Source: Tigriopus japonicus (lineage: Eukaryota; Arthropoda; Copepoda; Harpacticoida; Harpacticidae). From it: a stretch of 64,000 nucleotides of DNA. The notes beneath the pieces are model-generated. The model did no database searches, was not told the origin of the DNA, and saw nothing but the letters and a program-made list of their open reading frames with translations. Every line of letters starts with the position of its first letter. Position 1 is the stretch's first letter. Position numbers and translations under genes: made by a program. The DNA lies in assembly GCA_010645155.1 (NCBI GenBank), contig JAAGOF010000323.1, forward strand, positions 317,109-381,108, given 5' to 3'. Below are positions 26,441-41,325 of this stretch, one piece after another.

Positions 26441-29400
26441 ACTTGTTACGCAGAAGCGGGACTTTTTACTCAATGTTAATTTGTATGATCACTAGAGTTG
26501 TTCCTGTTTGTTATGGACGTTTTGTAATGTCGTGTTTGTAATGTGTTGGACACCGAGCTTAAAAAAATTGTAGAAGTTACATGATTTTGCAAATCTAAGT
26601 GGCTAATTGATGCAATAGTACATATAGTGTCTCACTAGAAAAGAGGCTTGTTTACCAAACCCTTAGAGTTAGTTTGTACAGAGGGCTGTGCAATCTCCCA
26701 TTGAATGGAGTGAAGCCAAAGTATCTCTTGAGCCCTTTAAAGGCAAGAACCAATTGCATCATTGTGAAATGATGGGCATTGTGTACCTTTACAGTCCAAG
26801 AATCTCATTGTGATTTCTTTGGCACAAATTATGCTTAATTGAAATCGCGTCTTGGAATGAAACCGAGCAAAGGGTGTGTATGCATGAAAAATTGGGATAA
26901 CTCTTTGGTGTAGTTCGACCAGGGCTCATTCTTGAAATACCAACTCCCTTGAAAACCCGTCAAGTCTGGGATATTTTTCACGGTCAGGCTATATTTTCTG
27001 TCATAATCCTTGACTTGAACATATTTCCTGGGGTGGGTTCACCTCTCACTACTGTAGCTCTCAACATGAAACAGGGTGTGTAAAACTATTTGCTACACAT
27101 TTCATCTCTGTTTAAGTAAAATCGGACATCTTCAAAAGAACCCATTGGAAACATCATCTTGAACCACTTTTCTACATTAATATGCAGTAAGTATTTAACT
27201 TGAAATAGTGTTGTTTGGTTAAAAATACTTTTTGAGCTTTATGTTATTGCATTTTATTGCATCATAGTACATCAAACCAGTTGCTGTCTTGATGTAAAGA
27301 CAACTTTCATATTTTCGTTGACTTTTCCTGACTAATCCGCTCAATCTTCGGCAAAACTAGTATGCCTTAATTAGCATTAGCAACCTGACTTGGAAATGTC
27401 AAATTTAGGAAGCTGATATTAGGGCTGGCTACCAAAATAACAGATTTGTCCACATTGATTTGTTTGTACACTATTTGCATTTTATGGCTGGGTCCCACAT
27501 TTCTAGTCAAAATTAAAAAAAGATTACAAGCCATGGTTTGCTTCCGCCTAAAAACGTTTTATTTATACAATCCCCAATGATAGTCGCTCCTTGAAATCAG
27601 GGAAGGCCCAATTGAATCGACGCACCCGGTCGAGTCAAACTCTGTAATGCACAGGGCAGTGTAGACATCTCAGAGGCATAAGTAGACAGAGGGAGGGGGC
27701 CCAGTTAAGGTCCTCACTCACTGTATGTAGCACCATCATCCACCATTTCTGTCGAGGGTCGTATTATTCGAATAGGAGGACTCTTGTGCTTAAGCAAGCA
27801 GTTTAGAAACCGCTGTGCTCTCAGCGTGAGGGATTTCCCTCCAAATCAGCCAGGTTCGTCGTCTTTTGGTCGGGCGAGAACATCCAATTCCTGCCGGGGG
27901 GACTTCAGAAACGAGAGAGAGAGAAAGAAAAAAAAGAACCTATGGCTGTTGCCACTTTTTTACGACCCAAACGTCATACTTGATAGGAAACAAACCTTTC
28001 TTCTAATTTAGCACGTACATGTCTTAGTAACTTGGGTCGGCCGCTCGAGGCCGAAAGGAAGCATATTTGCTCAAGAAAGAAATCGCTCCTCGTTCGTCCG
28101 ATTCCAAGGAATGCAAAAATGCTTCGAGAACGAGAGGTAGGAGAATTTCTCGGGAAATCAAAACAATTGGCCATGGAATGTAGAAGCCATGGTAGGAGGT
28201 GTCAATTTGGTCGAGCATCATCAAGAACTTGGTTTTGCATCGGGTGTGAGGAATCAAACGATTCGACTTAATCGATTCCCCAACTGTAGAAATCATTGGT
28301 CATGGGTGGGTTTCCTTGCGAGATATGTACTCGATCGAGTTTGAAGCTTTTGGAGATGATGGCATGCCACCCCAAAGATGTCTACAAAACGCTCGGAGAG
28401 TCCTTCAAACATGGTCGAAATGATGGAAGGCAACGAAAACTCGAATGACAGCTAGTCGTTACCATTCCCACGGATCTTCGGCCTCTCAAGAGCATTGAGC
28501 CAAGAACCCATGCTTAAAATCCAATCCACCTCTCACATATTGTACACAATCCAATTCATTACACATCCATTGTTTTTAGATGGCGTCGATGAGCGGTCGT
28601 TTATTTGATTTTTGCGCTGAAAACTAGTGTCAAAACTAACTGCATCAGAGCCTTATCAAACTTGGATATGCGTATTTGCATCATGTTAGATAGGTAGTGG
28701 TGGAAGTTAAGGCGCTTAGAATTGTTTGGAAGCCAAAGCACACTGTCGTTTTCATTCAGGTTGCCATCCATCCCTACTTGAGCTCAGAAGATTCAAAAAG
28801 CTTTGCATTTCTTTCCTCTCTGACCACTGATCCTCCTTTCAATGGGTCGTGGTTTGGTTACCCTTCAACTTTGGAACCTGACCTGCTATGGAAAACTCCA
28901 TCAAAAACGCAAAATTTTGGTGACTTTGATGCTTAGTAAAACTTGTGGGTGACGTTTCTAATGTAATGGCACATTTTTAATTAGTTTCGTCGATGCTTTT
29001 AATAAACCATGGAGTGGGATATTGTGTTGAACTTACTTGTGCGGATTCGTCTTTTTTTGCAAAAAATCAAATAGTGCTTATATGATCCTTGACGTTTGCT
29101 TTGTAAAGTGGTAAAAATTTTAGTTCAGGAATCAGCCGCTGATTTCAATTTTAGCATCTATTTTCTTTCGCAGTTGTTTCGAAAACGTCTCAAAAAGATA
29201 AAAAAAACCCATCAGCTATACATACAATAATTTTGTCAACTGAACGTTAATGATAAAAACCGCACTTCCTTTTGTTTTGAATATTAAACGGGAAGCGGTT
29301 ATTCATGTAAATCTTGTCATGCATCCCCCCCACCCCTTCCAGTTCTCTAAAAAAATATGCTAAAAAACGAATCTGAAGTCCAATGTTTCTAAACCCTGTT

Positions 29401-32400
29401 CCATTTTTGGAGGTTTCGCAACCGAGTTTTTGTAGCCCGTCCAAAGTTGATCGTGAAAAACCATGTTTGCGTCCTCAATTCGATTGAAGCGTGTGAATAT
29501 TCAAGCCCATTCTCATGGGTACCAAACAACCATCCCGAAATGTGGAGTCCTCAAATCAATGCGAGAAACTCACTCACTCACTCGGTCTCGTTCCATCCAT
29601 CGTGGTGCCATTGCTGAATAGACTCCGAGAGAAACGACGCCTCATTCGGTGTCGACAGGAGCTTTTCATGTTTTATGCGTGTCCCTTTCTCCATTTCTGG
29701 TTTTCTCATCCCGGGGGTGCTTTGTTTTCTCACAGGCAGAAATAATCTTTTGCGCAATTTTTTCTCAACCAACCCTTTCAAATTTCCTGCCCAATCCGTT
29801 GGTGGGTTGGGAGGGTCTCAATCTCTGTATGTATGCGTCTGGTTTTCCTTGGTTGGGCTGTCGCTTCATTTCAACCACCCCAAGGGTGTTGGGTTGCCGG
29901 TTTTTTTCGAGCCTGAAAAAGCGCCCATTATCGTTGGGGGTAACAATAAGGACAATTGTTACACTTCCAGGGCTCATACAGGGTGACATGGAATCATTTG
30001 ACAAGCATTTCCTGCCTCACATTGAAGATATTTGTCGCACTTTTCATGCGCTTCCTTACATCAAAAATGATGTCCTGGTTCTTGGTACCTTTTTGAGATA
30101 TATGTTTGACCTCTGGCTTACTTTTGAGTCACATCCTTTTGGCTGGGATGTCCAGGAAATGAAGTGGAACAGAGATATTTTGCATATATTTTCCCAGGAT
30201 ACCATTCGAAATAAAGTTCTGGTGTTAAACATTGAAATGAATAGCCTGCCTGTGTGGATATCACATTTGAGGGGGGAATAGCCATGCAAGTAGTAGGCAA
30301 GCCATCATACCAGCCAGCCACTCACAAGCTCCTTTGAATAGGGGACAAAAGATTTCTCATATCAGACAAATCTCTGAAAATAGCATTACGACATAGTAAG
30401 AGTATAGACTCAGTTCTCCGTGCTTTTCTCGGCTTTGGAAGGCACTCAAGCCGACTTTCCTTGAACACATTATCAATTGGGTTTGAACTAGTATTAACCG
30501 AGATGGTTGTGATGGCAACACTGAAGCCCAAGTTGGCTTGGGTGGTCCATGTGCGGTTAGTTCAAATCATGGTGTTTGATCTCGGCTCCAATGAAAGGGC
30601 TTCTCCTCCCCCCAGATCTCACTCAACTGAACTGAACTGTCTGCTTGGCTCTGTGGGTCATTCATTGTCACATATGTTTACAATTTTTCACGACTCTTTC
30701 ACGTTGGGTTGGCTGATCAAACGAAAGTGGGCAGAATTAATGGCATTCGGTGGTGCATTTGGAACGGACAATTTCTTGGATTGCCACGTTATTTGTCCCA
30801 ATTTGTTTTGGCTTCTTGTGTGGTAGCTCTGATGGATGAGAGCTCATGAGCGGCTAACCACTTCCTAAGCGCTCAAATCTCATGACGAGCCTTGCCAACA
30901 TGAATAGATTTAATAGATTTAACAAGACACCCATATTGTTTGTAGATGCCTTTTGGACCCACATTCTAAAGACATTGTTTCTGATTGTAGATAGCCAATC
31001 GTAATAGAACTGTGGAATTGAAAAGGGTCTGGATAGTGATCTACAAGTGACGAAGATCTGTGAAATTTGTTATTCCACACGAAGACCCATGCCAACAAGT
31101 TCCTTCTGTTGTGTATATAACGAGTCCATGAAAAGTCAAGGAGCTCTTCCACTCACGACACGAAAGGGTGTCGCAGTTTGCAACGCATACCAAATTAACC
31201 ATCTTCATTATGAAATCTTTGAGGGGCAATTAAGCAAATCTCGTCAAGTTTGTTTTATTGGGGACACGCTCCTAGGCGACACCAAAACGAGAGAGGAGAC
31301 TCGTTTTTTTCATTTGACGCGATGGAACCGAGCGCATGCTCAGAATTAAGCATTGTTTTTTTTGCTCACCTGGGATCAACAAATGACATTTATAAAGCCA
31401 TCAGACTAGCAGCCGTGAATAAGCTTTTGTCTTTGGGGTGGTGCTCATTATGAAAAGGCAGACCACACTCCTCACATTGCGTCGTTGTCATGGGAAAGTG
31501 GTTCCATTCAGACGTGCTTCGGATTTTGACCTTTAATTAGAGCCCTCTCAGTTTTGTCAGCTCGAATTATTGAGCAAATTAAAATCCTGTTTATTGAGTA
31601 CGACCGACCTTTTATTTGAATGGTACTGGAGCGCACCCAATACAATGACTTGAATGTGGAAGCTTCTCGCATAGAAAGATAAATGATCATAAATGAATGA
31701 GTTGGTCTCCCCCAAAACCTATTGAAGCCCGAAATGTTCCAACGCTTTAGCACTGCAAGCTTTTTTCCCCATTCAAACACGGATTTATTGAGGAATACTG
31801 ATCTGAGCGAGGTTACATATTCCGCTCTTGTTATGCAATGATATCAAAGGTGGGCAATCGCCAACTTTAAAACATTGAGCATACAGGAAAAGAGAATCTG
31901 TCTGTCGGGAGCAATTCGAATCCTCGTTCATCAAAAGAAGAATTGGCAAAAGGCGAAGAATTTGTCGCCCGTTGAAACGTTGGACGGAGCTGTCGGATCC
32001 ATGGTTTTCCCCTTGGTTCAACCTGTCTACGAGAATATTAATGTGGGAGAATGGTTTCATTGAATCCATGGGGCAGATGCTCGCTCGTTCATCGTCCGTT
32101 CGGTTCGACGTCCAAAGCGCTCTCTTCCTTGACTGCTTTGCATATGGAAGCAAAATATTTGCTCTTTGGAGAGCCCTCGTTTAAGTCTCAAACGAATGTG
32201 TATGGAGAAAGTAACATTTACTCACTATTCCAATATCCCAGTCCAATTGTGGTGGTGGTGGCGGCGGTCAGTGGCAGTATACTACATCCATAGTTGGTAG
32301 CCGTTGCCTCAATGGTTAATAGAGCAGAATCGAGGAGCTGAGATGAGGAGGCAGGATTAGGCGGGTTACTGAAGCAAAACAAGCATGTTATTCTTCTTCG

Positions 32401-35400
32401 GCTTAACGAGTCGAAAAGAGAGCTCTTTCTTTTTCCACTTCTACTTCCTCAAGTTCCGTCTTCTTCGTCGACTTCTGTCCCCCAATCTCCAGCCTTAATT
32501 CCTCGTGGGGGAGGAAAGCGGATGAAAAGGGGGGAATATTCCACCTTCCTACTCATTTCCCCCTTAGGGGAAAGGCAATTGGAAGAAAAGAAAGAACGAA
32601 AGAGCCAAGTCAAGAGTTGCTGCTCAAATGAAAGGGGCGGAGACTCGTTTTCCCCAAGAGAAAGAGGCACAAGATGGCGATGAGGAGACACTCGGAGCAA
32701 AAAATCAACTCCCTTGGCTTGTTTTCGCTTTATCGGGAGGCTCGAACGATCTTCTTTTCTTAGTTTTAGCAACCTGGGTGCAAAACCTTTCTTCTCAGTA
32801 TTGGTGTAAATTGAGTAATTCCGGAGAAAACAAAGAGGACTCCTAAAACTTGTTCACGAAGAGGAATCTCTGAATGTGAGATCTTAAGGCTTTAAAAAGT
32901 GACACAATCAATCAAAAACCTATATTCCAAGCGCACGGTTTTACGAAAATCCTTTGTCGGAAAATGCGCCTACCCTTGAAGCGACCATTTTGTGTGCAGT
33001 ATTTTCCGAGCCTAGAGCCAAAATACTATGTGAGTCTGAAAACTGTGTCTAAGCACCTCATGAGCACTGCCGATTTTGGGTTTGCGTCTCTGATAGCAAT
33101 TTTGGCTAATTTGGGCGTCACCTGCAACCCGATTCAGAATACGTGTGCATATAAAGATATACAAATGTCTTCTCTACCAGCCCAATTATTGGAATTGGGG
33201 TTAACGCTTAACCGGTTTGTACCGAGTTTTTTTTCGGGCAGTGTTTTGAACAAGATCCGTGAACATTGCAGCTGATTTGAGATCTCAAGGGAGACATTCA
33301 ATATGTGAGAGAATTTTTCTGTGGTGCTCTCGAGATGGTTTGATAAGAGATACTAGAGAAAACTAGGGGACAAGGAGAACCCATGAGTTGCCAGCAAAGC
33401 TCAAGAGTTCTTGATCTTTTTGGAAGTGGCAAATTGCACAATAGAACCAGACAAGACAACTCAAATATAATGGAAGCACCCACCCACCAAAGTCCTTTGG
33501 TAGTGTAGTACAACGTAGTTTTAGGTAGGGTTAAAGAAAGATGAGATGGCAGCAAAGGATCCAACGAACGAGGGACGAACATACACACACTCAACAAAGG
33601 GTAAGAAAATGTGTGTCTTGGGGACTGGAAAATTGGAATTTGTCAAAGAAATTCAATTCCTTGCGAGGGTCAATTTCTGTGATTTCTCAACCAATTTATA
33701 AGCAGGAGGTGGAACATGATCCTCATCAAAAACGAGTCTCACTTCCCGTCTTCTCCTTCAAAGGGCGGACAGAAATCAAAGACGCCCAATCTCATCAACT
33801 TGCCATCTTCCAAGTCAAAAAAGCAACGAGAAAACAGACCAAAATTGGTTATCGATGTCAATGGCCATCTTCAGCCTTTATCGCACTTTCTGCGATGTGG
33901 GCAAGAAACCGAAAAAAGGCAACCTAAAAACCGATCGGTTAGGAAGCCTTTCATATCTGCGGGCAAAAGCTACACAACGGGTACCATTCTCAAAACACTG
34001 ACAAAAAAACGGACTTTTGGACCAAATCACATCATATTTTGACTCCATGGACCCATTGAATACTCCATTAGAAAGTTTTTTTGGAACTCATTTGATCTGG
34101 TTCGTGTCATTAAGAGCTTATAACGGAATGGGGATCGTTTGTACCAGTGGAAAGTGGATCCCTGGTCCAAAGAGGGAATACAAGTCCCCCAAACAAGATT
34201 ACAACACCTGTTACAAACGGATAAAAACGACAATGTGACAGGATCTTTAATGAAACAATGGAACGGCAAAATGCTGGTTACTAGAACCGCAAAATCATCA
34301 CAGTCAAAGATCGAACCATACTTAAAAATAGGCGTAAAAAATGTGCCTCGCTTCGTTATTATTTTCAAGAGGTTTCCCACTCGATCGCAAAACCACGAGG
34401 ATCTCGTGTTTGTGTCTGTGTATCAATAATAAGAGTAATAACCTCGCTCTTCTGGGCTTCTAGAGAGATTAGCATGGGATTTATGGAACCCGTTGGTGTT
34501 TATGGTCCAGAGCAGTGATTCGGAAGAGCCAACGAAGACCCAAGTGTGTCCTCACAATTTGGGGCCGAAGCGGTCCGGAAGGAATAAAATCCTTTGGCTC
34601 GGAAAAGATGACAAGTCTTCCAAGTCATTGACTTCTCCTCCGTTCCCGGGTCCTTTAGTAGTCTGACATTTAACAAGTGATTTCGGACTTATCCTCCCTT
34701 GAAATGTATTTTCTTACGAGACATACATGGTGGTAAGGTCTCTTTGAAGCTCTGCTATTTCAAACTTAGGAGAGTTTGGATAAAACTGTGTCAGCTTTAA
34801 TTACTGCCCATCTGAGGTGGATTATGGTCCCAAGATCCTTTTGAATATGGTGCGCAAACTAGATCCTTGGGGTGACTTGAGTCCAACTCTGGCTGTCTAT
34901 CATCATTTGACATGGTCATGGTTGGGACTCATTTGGTTTTAGCCGCTTTCGGCTTCGGAGACTGGGGAATGTCCTCATTTGGTTTTTTTTGGGTGGGGAG
35001 GACGAGCTTCCATCGTGTTTGTATGGCGAGTAGCGAACCATTTTTTAGGGGGTGCCTTCTCGCTCGCCACTCGATCTTAAGAGCCTTGAGGACGTCAAGC
35101 GGTCCGTGGAACCGTGTGTCCATTAGTGAAACGAACCAAATGCCCCATTCAATGAGAAGTTTCTAGTGGGGAAATGCGCAGAAAAAGAGTCGCCTAGAAC
35201 GAGGGAAAAGCATCAATCTCTTGAACGGCATTCGAGACCGAAGGGCTGTTTTAAGAGACCCTGTGGCTTCTTGGCCAGACCCCAAGACCCACTTGGGGCT
35301 AGGTGGCTTTTGTTGTAATTCCTCAAACCACATTGTGTGAAGAACCACCGCCTGTAGTACAACTACCATCACCACCACCACCACTACTCCTACTGCTTAT

Positions 35401-38400
35401 TCTTCTCCATTCCCGCACTCACTCACTCACTCACTCATAGAGCCGTCCATCCGTCCTTAGTACTTCGTCTTCTTCTTCCAAGATTTGTTCGTTTCTCGTT
35501 CGTTTTCCCTGGAAAACACAGTGACAGTTCGCTTGATGGAGCACCTCTCGCCATGAGAGAGAAAAGCCCCCATCAGCTGACTGACATCATCCACCCGAGT
35601 CCAACACCGGCACGCCCGCCATCATCCCCTAGCGAGTTGATGATACAGCCAGCAGGCAATGTTGGAAGCACCAGCCAAGAGGACCAGCTCTTCAGCAGCC
35701 AGAGACCTCGTGGGCAAATGTTCCGATAGCTAGGAGCCCACCTTCCTTCCCTCCATCCATCGAGCTAAAGGGGAAAAGACGGGAGACAGAAAGAGAGAGA
35801 GAGAGGGACTCGAGTCCCCACCAAAGATTCAACGGCGTCTTCCTGTGATGGTGCTCGTTCTAATACTAGAGCTACGTCCGTCCGATCACGACGACGACGA
35901 TGACGACGACTTGGAGGATAACCCTGGGAAGGCCAAAAGAGGGATTTTCCAGACGCCAGAAAAGACCCAAACTGAAATCCCAGATTGACCAACTTTGCTC
36001 ACTCCCTATTTTCACCTTAAAGAAATAAAATAAGGAACACGTGAAAATAAATGTTTCTGATCGGACCTGTCCGATCTAGCTGGGGAAACACGGGGCCAAA
36101 CTGTCGCAAATTTTCCTAGGGGAAGGGCAAGGTCGCCCTTGGAATTTCTAAAGAGTTCCTTTCATTGTGGCAGCGTTAAGTAGCTGCATTTCATGAATAC
36201 AGATTCCATTACTACACCAACCAACTTATACCACCAGCACCACTACTACTAGTTCAGAGTAGTACCACGGACGTACCGTATTCCCCGTCTCTGGACTTTC
36301 CAGACCATCGAAGGAACACCACCAGAACCAACGGGTCTTCCCTCGCGATGATCCCGACATCCCAACCATCCTGGACGATGATGAGCATGTGCCACAGTAG
36401 AATGCATGGACCGGGATTCTGGCAAATTTCCTCCAGCTCCTGATGAATAATCTTGATGGTCTGATTAGTGAGCCCGAGTGCGGTAGTTAAATATGGAATA
36501 TTGAGAGTGATGTGCCGCCATGCATGCTTATGAGTCGGCAACAGGTTCAGAACCAATGGGGGCGCGGTTTTTTTCAATACTTACCACGTGCTCCATTTCA
36601 AGCATTTTTTTATTGAGCGTCTGATCAATGACTGTGGATTGTGGATATACATCCACACCATTGAATCGATGATAGAGAAATCTGATCGGTTTCTCTCCTG
36701 ACTGTTAATGCTCGGAAGGACTGGGAATTCCAAGGAAAAAAGCGGATAATCCAATGTACATTTTTGTCCAAAAACCGAGCCATATTCCCAAGACCATCAG
36801 ACACTTTGGATCCACTCTAAAAACGATGAGTGTAGACAAATTGAATAATTTGGAGCATAACAAGAAAATTGTCACAATCAAAAGTGTTTCAAGTGAACAA
36901 GGTTATATTTTATAGGACATTTCGAGTCAAGTCAGGCCTGGATGAAGGAATTTTGTCAGTGGAATTTCTACAAGACAAACAACCAGCCATGAAGTGAGAG
37001 GTCCTGCTTTTTGGGACATCAAGAAAGCGTTAGGAAAAGCCGAGATTCATCATCGCTCGCGTTTTAGCACATGATAAATCAAAACTGTATTAAAATATTC
37101 AGCACAAGCGGGGGAATTTTCTTCGGCCCCACATTTGACCGGTCAATTTGTCTTCGTAAATAAGCACGACAGCATTTCAGTTCTCACCAATCACCGTTAC
37201 ATCGGCAGTTTGCCCGTTTCCAAAAAGATATTTTATGCCAAATATTGCCAAAGTAGACTTTGTGCTTAGTGGGATCCAACCTTGCATAAACAAAAAATGT
37301 AATAAATGTCTGATAAGATTTTAAAATCTGCATTCACTTCGCGTTACATTTTCATTTGCGGTGACAGGTATGCAGCGATTTTTCTTCTTTAAGTTGGAAC
37401 GCCAGCCAACAAACAAAAAATACAGCCTACTGGATCTTGTGAATACACAAGACAAATTCCTTCAAAGCCAAGAATTCTTTTCATAAAAAAATAAATAGTT
37501 GTGTTTATGGAAGCTTTTAAAAACCCTCTTGGAGGACTAACTTTGAGTGACTAGCATAAAGTTTTTCGCCACGTGCCAAGGAAAAAAAGCCACGAAAAAT
37601 TTGCTAAAACAACCCAAAAAATCACAAGCATCTTAAAAAACGTTTATAATAATCAAATTGCCGTCAGTTGCATTGACTTGATGAAATGCGTAATTTGACG
37701 AATACTTTGCATCTTGGATAAGTTAACAGCACTTGCTTTGTGCCGGGTGATGCATCTAGTCCGGTGTTACATATTAGACTCATTACCACAACATCCTATT
37801 TTTACCCAATAAGCGTCACCGTTAAGGCCGTTGATGCCTAATCCTTGGTTAACAAATCACCAACGAGCTTCCTGACCTCTATTTGAAGCAAGGGCAAGGG
37901 AAGACGAAAAAGTTTAGGCGTCAACATGAATTATGCATGCCAGCAGAATTCCTGATGAGGCTGCTTGTTCCTCTCTCTTAGTACTAAAATCGAAGGGATA
38001 ATTTAGTTGTTCATGTCCACTCTTTTTCGACAGTACTCTTTTTACCACGTTCGTCTAAACTAGCTTTTAGGACATTTGCAGAAGTTTTAGATTTGTCAAG
38101 CGGCATCTGCATAATTTTATTGTTTCTGTTTTGTCCGTTGTTGGCGAAGAAATGGGTGCAGGGATGTGACCAAGCGTTTCTTTGCCCAACTGTTGTCCCT
38201 GGTCGACGAACCACATCAAACCATAACATCACAGAACGTTTACATTCTTATAACCCATTATGTCTAGCCTGGAGGCAGAAAAATGGGGAGCTGGCCAAGA
38301 TCAGAAACCTCAGCAAAATGAATGTAGATTAGCGATGCCTTCAAATACCGTTTAAATATTCAATAACGAAGATTTTCAGAGGAAATTTTTAGGACTTTTT

Positions 38401-40535
38401 TAGAGTATAGTATAACTGAGCTATTGACTGGTAAAATTGAATGTGATCCCAATGCCTGAGAAAAAAACCGCCGTGGCAACCCTGATTGGTAAAAAGCCCA
38501 ACTTTGGGTCTATGGGTTGAGGGATCCTCAACAAAAGAGGGTTGGTTGGTTGTTTTGTGGATGGAAAAAAGAGCGAAAGAGATCGGAGTGGATGGTTTGG
38601 ATTTGAACGCTTAATGACTTCTCATTAGGGCATCAATTTTGGCATGAGGTCCTTTCAAACAACTTGGTGTTTAGTCTCAGAAAAAATGAAGGTGGGCAAA
38701 ACGCGCTCATGGGATGAGCATTAATTATCGTTTCGGTGATTTGAGAGACTCGACAAAGAGCTTATCGTATCGAATTTGTTGGAAGAATGAGAAGAAATCA
38801 AAAACGATTTCAACTCTTTTTTTTGCTTGGAAAGAATTCCAAACAAATTCCTTGCACGTTGCTCAAAACGTGGTCAAGAAACTGACATTTTTTTCTGAGA
38901 AAAAAACAATGGACAAGCATACGAAAGAATACATTATTCTCTCGATAAACGTCATTGAACCAGATTCATCACAACGTGATTAAATTTTAGGTTCACCAGG
39001 TTAACCTAGATCTGATGTACCTCGCATTTTTGAGTTTGTAATTAGGGAATAAGTGTGGTTTAAATATAAATTTTGAAGGAAGCTCCTCAAATTGCTAACA
39101 GAACACCTGCGAGCTTCTTAGTTTAAATGCCTTGGTAAATGGGCTCGGGTCCTCATTCTTGTTAGTCGATCTCAAATGTCAGTTCGCCAAGTTGCCTTGA
39201 CTCCTGAGGCTTGGAATGACCTCAAAACGAAGCACATGTGATCTATTGAAGACCCTGACTTTTCGGGCACGGTGTGTTTCTCCACCCGCGCAAAATCCTG
39301 CTGAAATGGCCATTAATCTTCATTCATCAACATTCAAAATCTGATTTTGATTTTTTTCCTCCGGGCACTTCCCTGCCTCGTCAAAGATGTCGGGTTTGGA
39401 AATCTAACAAGAAGAGTGGCTTCAAATTGATGGCTTTGGAAAGTGCCACATGGGCGCATATTTACATGTGATCCAGAACAAATGAACCCTGGTGAATGTT
39501 TGGGCACCCGAGTTGATTAAGACGTGCATGCAATGTTTCATGGATGTTTTTTATAATAGTTGGTTAAGTTGTTCAAGCCATAAGGGTAGAAGAATCTTTC
39601 TGGCTCGAAAGTTTTTACATAAATTAGGGAAAGTTGAGGCTAAGTTCATTTCAAAGCTGCACAACGCAACGGAAGGCAACTAATTCGAGGTTGAGCGATG
39701 TACAGGTTTTTGACTTTTTGTGAAGAGGTTGAGTGAGCAGCAAATAATCTAATTTTCGGAAGATCCGTGGAAGTGGAACCTAAATGTAAAGAATCTTATC
39801 AATCTTGAGTATATCTGCCTCGATACGCTTCCGTTGGTCTGACTTGATTTTAAGAGAGTTTTTCCTTTTATATTTATCATTAAGTAAATGTATAACACAA
39901 CATTTATTGGAATGACTTAAAGACAGTAATGATTGTTCCTTCCGGTAAATCTGACTTGGGGCAACTCCAAACATATGTTAGCACAGGAGACCGTGTAACT
40001 TAACAGGGATCTAAACTTGATTTGATTATTAATTAATCCGAAAAGAAGTCGGATTTGTACTGAACATTAAATTTGTAGGCGCTTTTACAACTAAATGTTA
40101 CTTACAAACATGAATATCATGTTTGGATAAAAACAACTATGTGTCAAATTTTTACTCAATGAGCGTTGGTTTCAAATGATTGTACTTTTCCACTCATCAT
40201 TTTTTGGGGGGTTAAGATTGCGTCCCATATTTTTCCTGTTTTCATTGAGGATTTGTGATGTCTTTGATTTGATTAAAACATTTCAAGCAAGTAATGAACT
40301 TGTGAGGAGTTGATGAATAATTTTTTTATCATATGCTTTGGCAAAAGGCGTAACTCGACTATTTCCAATGTTCGAACTATCCACAGATCAAGAAATTGAT
40401 GTGTGCTGTAGGGTTAAATTAACATTTGAGACAAAACACATTAATTGATCTGATGAATTGGGAAAAGTCAAATCACTTTGATCCCAATGTTCCCAGTTTT
40501 GTAGAGTTACGCTCTTGTTGAGCTCAAATGATGAC

Positions 40536-41228
40536 TTATAATAATTGAACATAGTCAGAAGAAGATTTTGAGACTTTTTTTGACTTGGCCGGATAAATGA
40601 CAAAAAGAAGCAATTGAATCAAAGCAATCACGCATCCCATGGCATTGGGAATTTTAATAAAAGAATCCTGGATTATAGTACCCAGAATCCACCATTGGGA
40701 ATTGACGACAAATGTCATGAAAATCAAAGGGAAAGGGAGGGATTCGGTGCTTTGATTCCGGATCACAGCTCCAATAGAGGCCAATGGAGAGGCACAAAAA
40801 ATCACAGTTATGACGGATCCGATAAAACCCAAGGTTCTTCTCTCGTCCTCGATACCTCTCCTGTCCCGTATTATGGACATGCAATAAAACAAAGTGATGA
40901 GGAACACGGAACCAAAAACGATCTGCCGCAACACGTTGATCCTTTTGAGTGTATACTTGTAGAAACAAAAGACGTAACTCCCCAATATCACGGCTCCAAA
41001 CATGTTGGACATCTGAACGGTGGCCTCTTTCACAATCACCCCGTATCGATACCATAGCACACAATTGAAGGCCCCCACCACAAATGGCAGACTGGAAGCA
41101 TCACCCGTGTTGCCTTTCCGTATGAATTTCAAGCAAACCGGTGTTCCACTTAATAGCTGGAGTAATGAAGACACGGTCACCGTGTAAGTAAAGATTTGAT
41201 GCCAAAAGTTCTGCTCCACTTCACTCAT
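40536..41228 (-). CDS. SWEET (MtN3/saliva) sugar transporter
   Basis: A single uninterrupted frame of 230 residues with seven hydrophobic segments, the usual SWEET layout of two three-helix bundles joined by a linker helix. Repeat 1 has SGTPVCLKFIRKGNTGDAS followed by LPFVVGAFNCVLWYRYG (near residues 27-65). Repeat 2 has FCASPLASIGAVIRNQSTE, LPFPLIFMTF and the QWWILGTIIQDSFIKIPNAMG block. These match the conserved Pro, Asn and Trp positions of animal SWEET1 (saliva in flies), which passively moves hexoses across plasma or endomembranes. The length fits the family, about 220-240 aa. No intron is needed. The ATG at 41228 is 251 bp from the end of the fukutin-related gene on the same strand. The C-terminal tail ends in a Ser/Lys-rich cytosolic stretch. 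Confidence 0.93.
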   Translation of the reverse strand: MSEVEQNFWHQIFTYTVTVSSLLQLLSGTPVCLKFIRKGNTGDASSLPFVVGAFNCVLWYRYGVIVKEATVQMSNMFGAVILGSYVFCFYKYTLKRINVLRQIVFGSVFLITLFYCMSIIRDRRGIEDERRTLGFIGSVITVIFCASPLASIGAVIRNQSTESLPFPLIFMTFVVNSQWWILGTIIQDSFIKIPNAMGCVIALIQLLLFVIYPAKSKKVSKSSSDYVQLL

Positions 41229-41319
41229 TCCTCTACGTAGTTACGCCAGTCACCCACAAATCTGAAGAAATGTGCAAATGGGCAGATATTACCCTGTCGT
41301 GGTGTTGAATGTTTTTATC

Positions 41320-41325
41320 TTTATT
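41320..41325 (-). promoter_or_regulatory. Poly(A) signal of the fukutin-related gene
   Basis: AATAAA on the minus strand lies 154 nt past the stop of the fukutin-related gene and 92 nt before the SWEET start codon. It suggests the two genes are separate transcripts, not an operon. Confidence 0.5.

Larger units (their letters stand above)
15857..40535. other. Gene-poor interval of about 25 kb
   Basis: I find no exon chain with a recognisable domain. Simple repeats include GCAA-type (18128-18152), CCT (25966-25992), ACTC (35416-35437) and GA (35787-35807). A perfect hairpin lies at 26404-26440 and a coding-like fragment at 25482-25842. An open frame of about 100 codons downstream of a possible acceptor near 29970 (to 30281, +) has no recognised homology. 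Long stretches keep moderate GC, unlike the AT-rich right end. As a flank of a developmental POU gene it may carry enhancers, but nothing I see proves this. Confidence 0.5.

Noticed and set aside
29649..30281. Open frame of 210 codons on the plus strand
   Set aside because: The first half is low-complexity and overlaps open frames in other phases. The last ~100 codons follow a possible acceptor but have no recognised homology and no partner exon.
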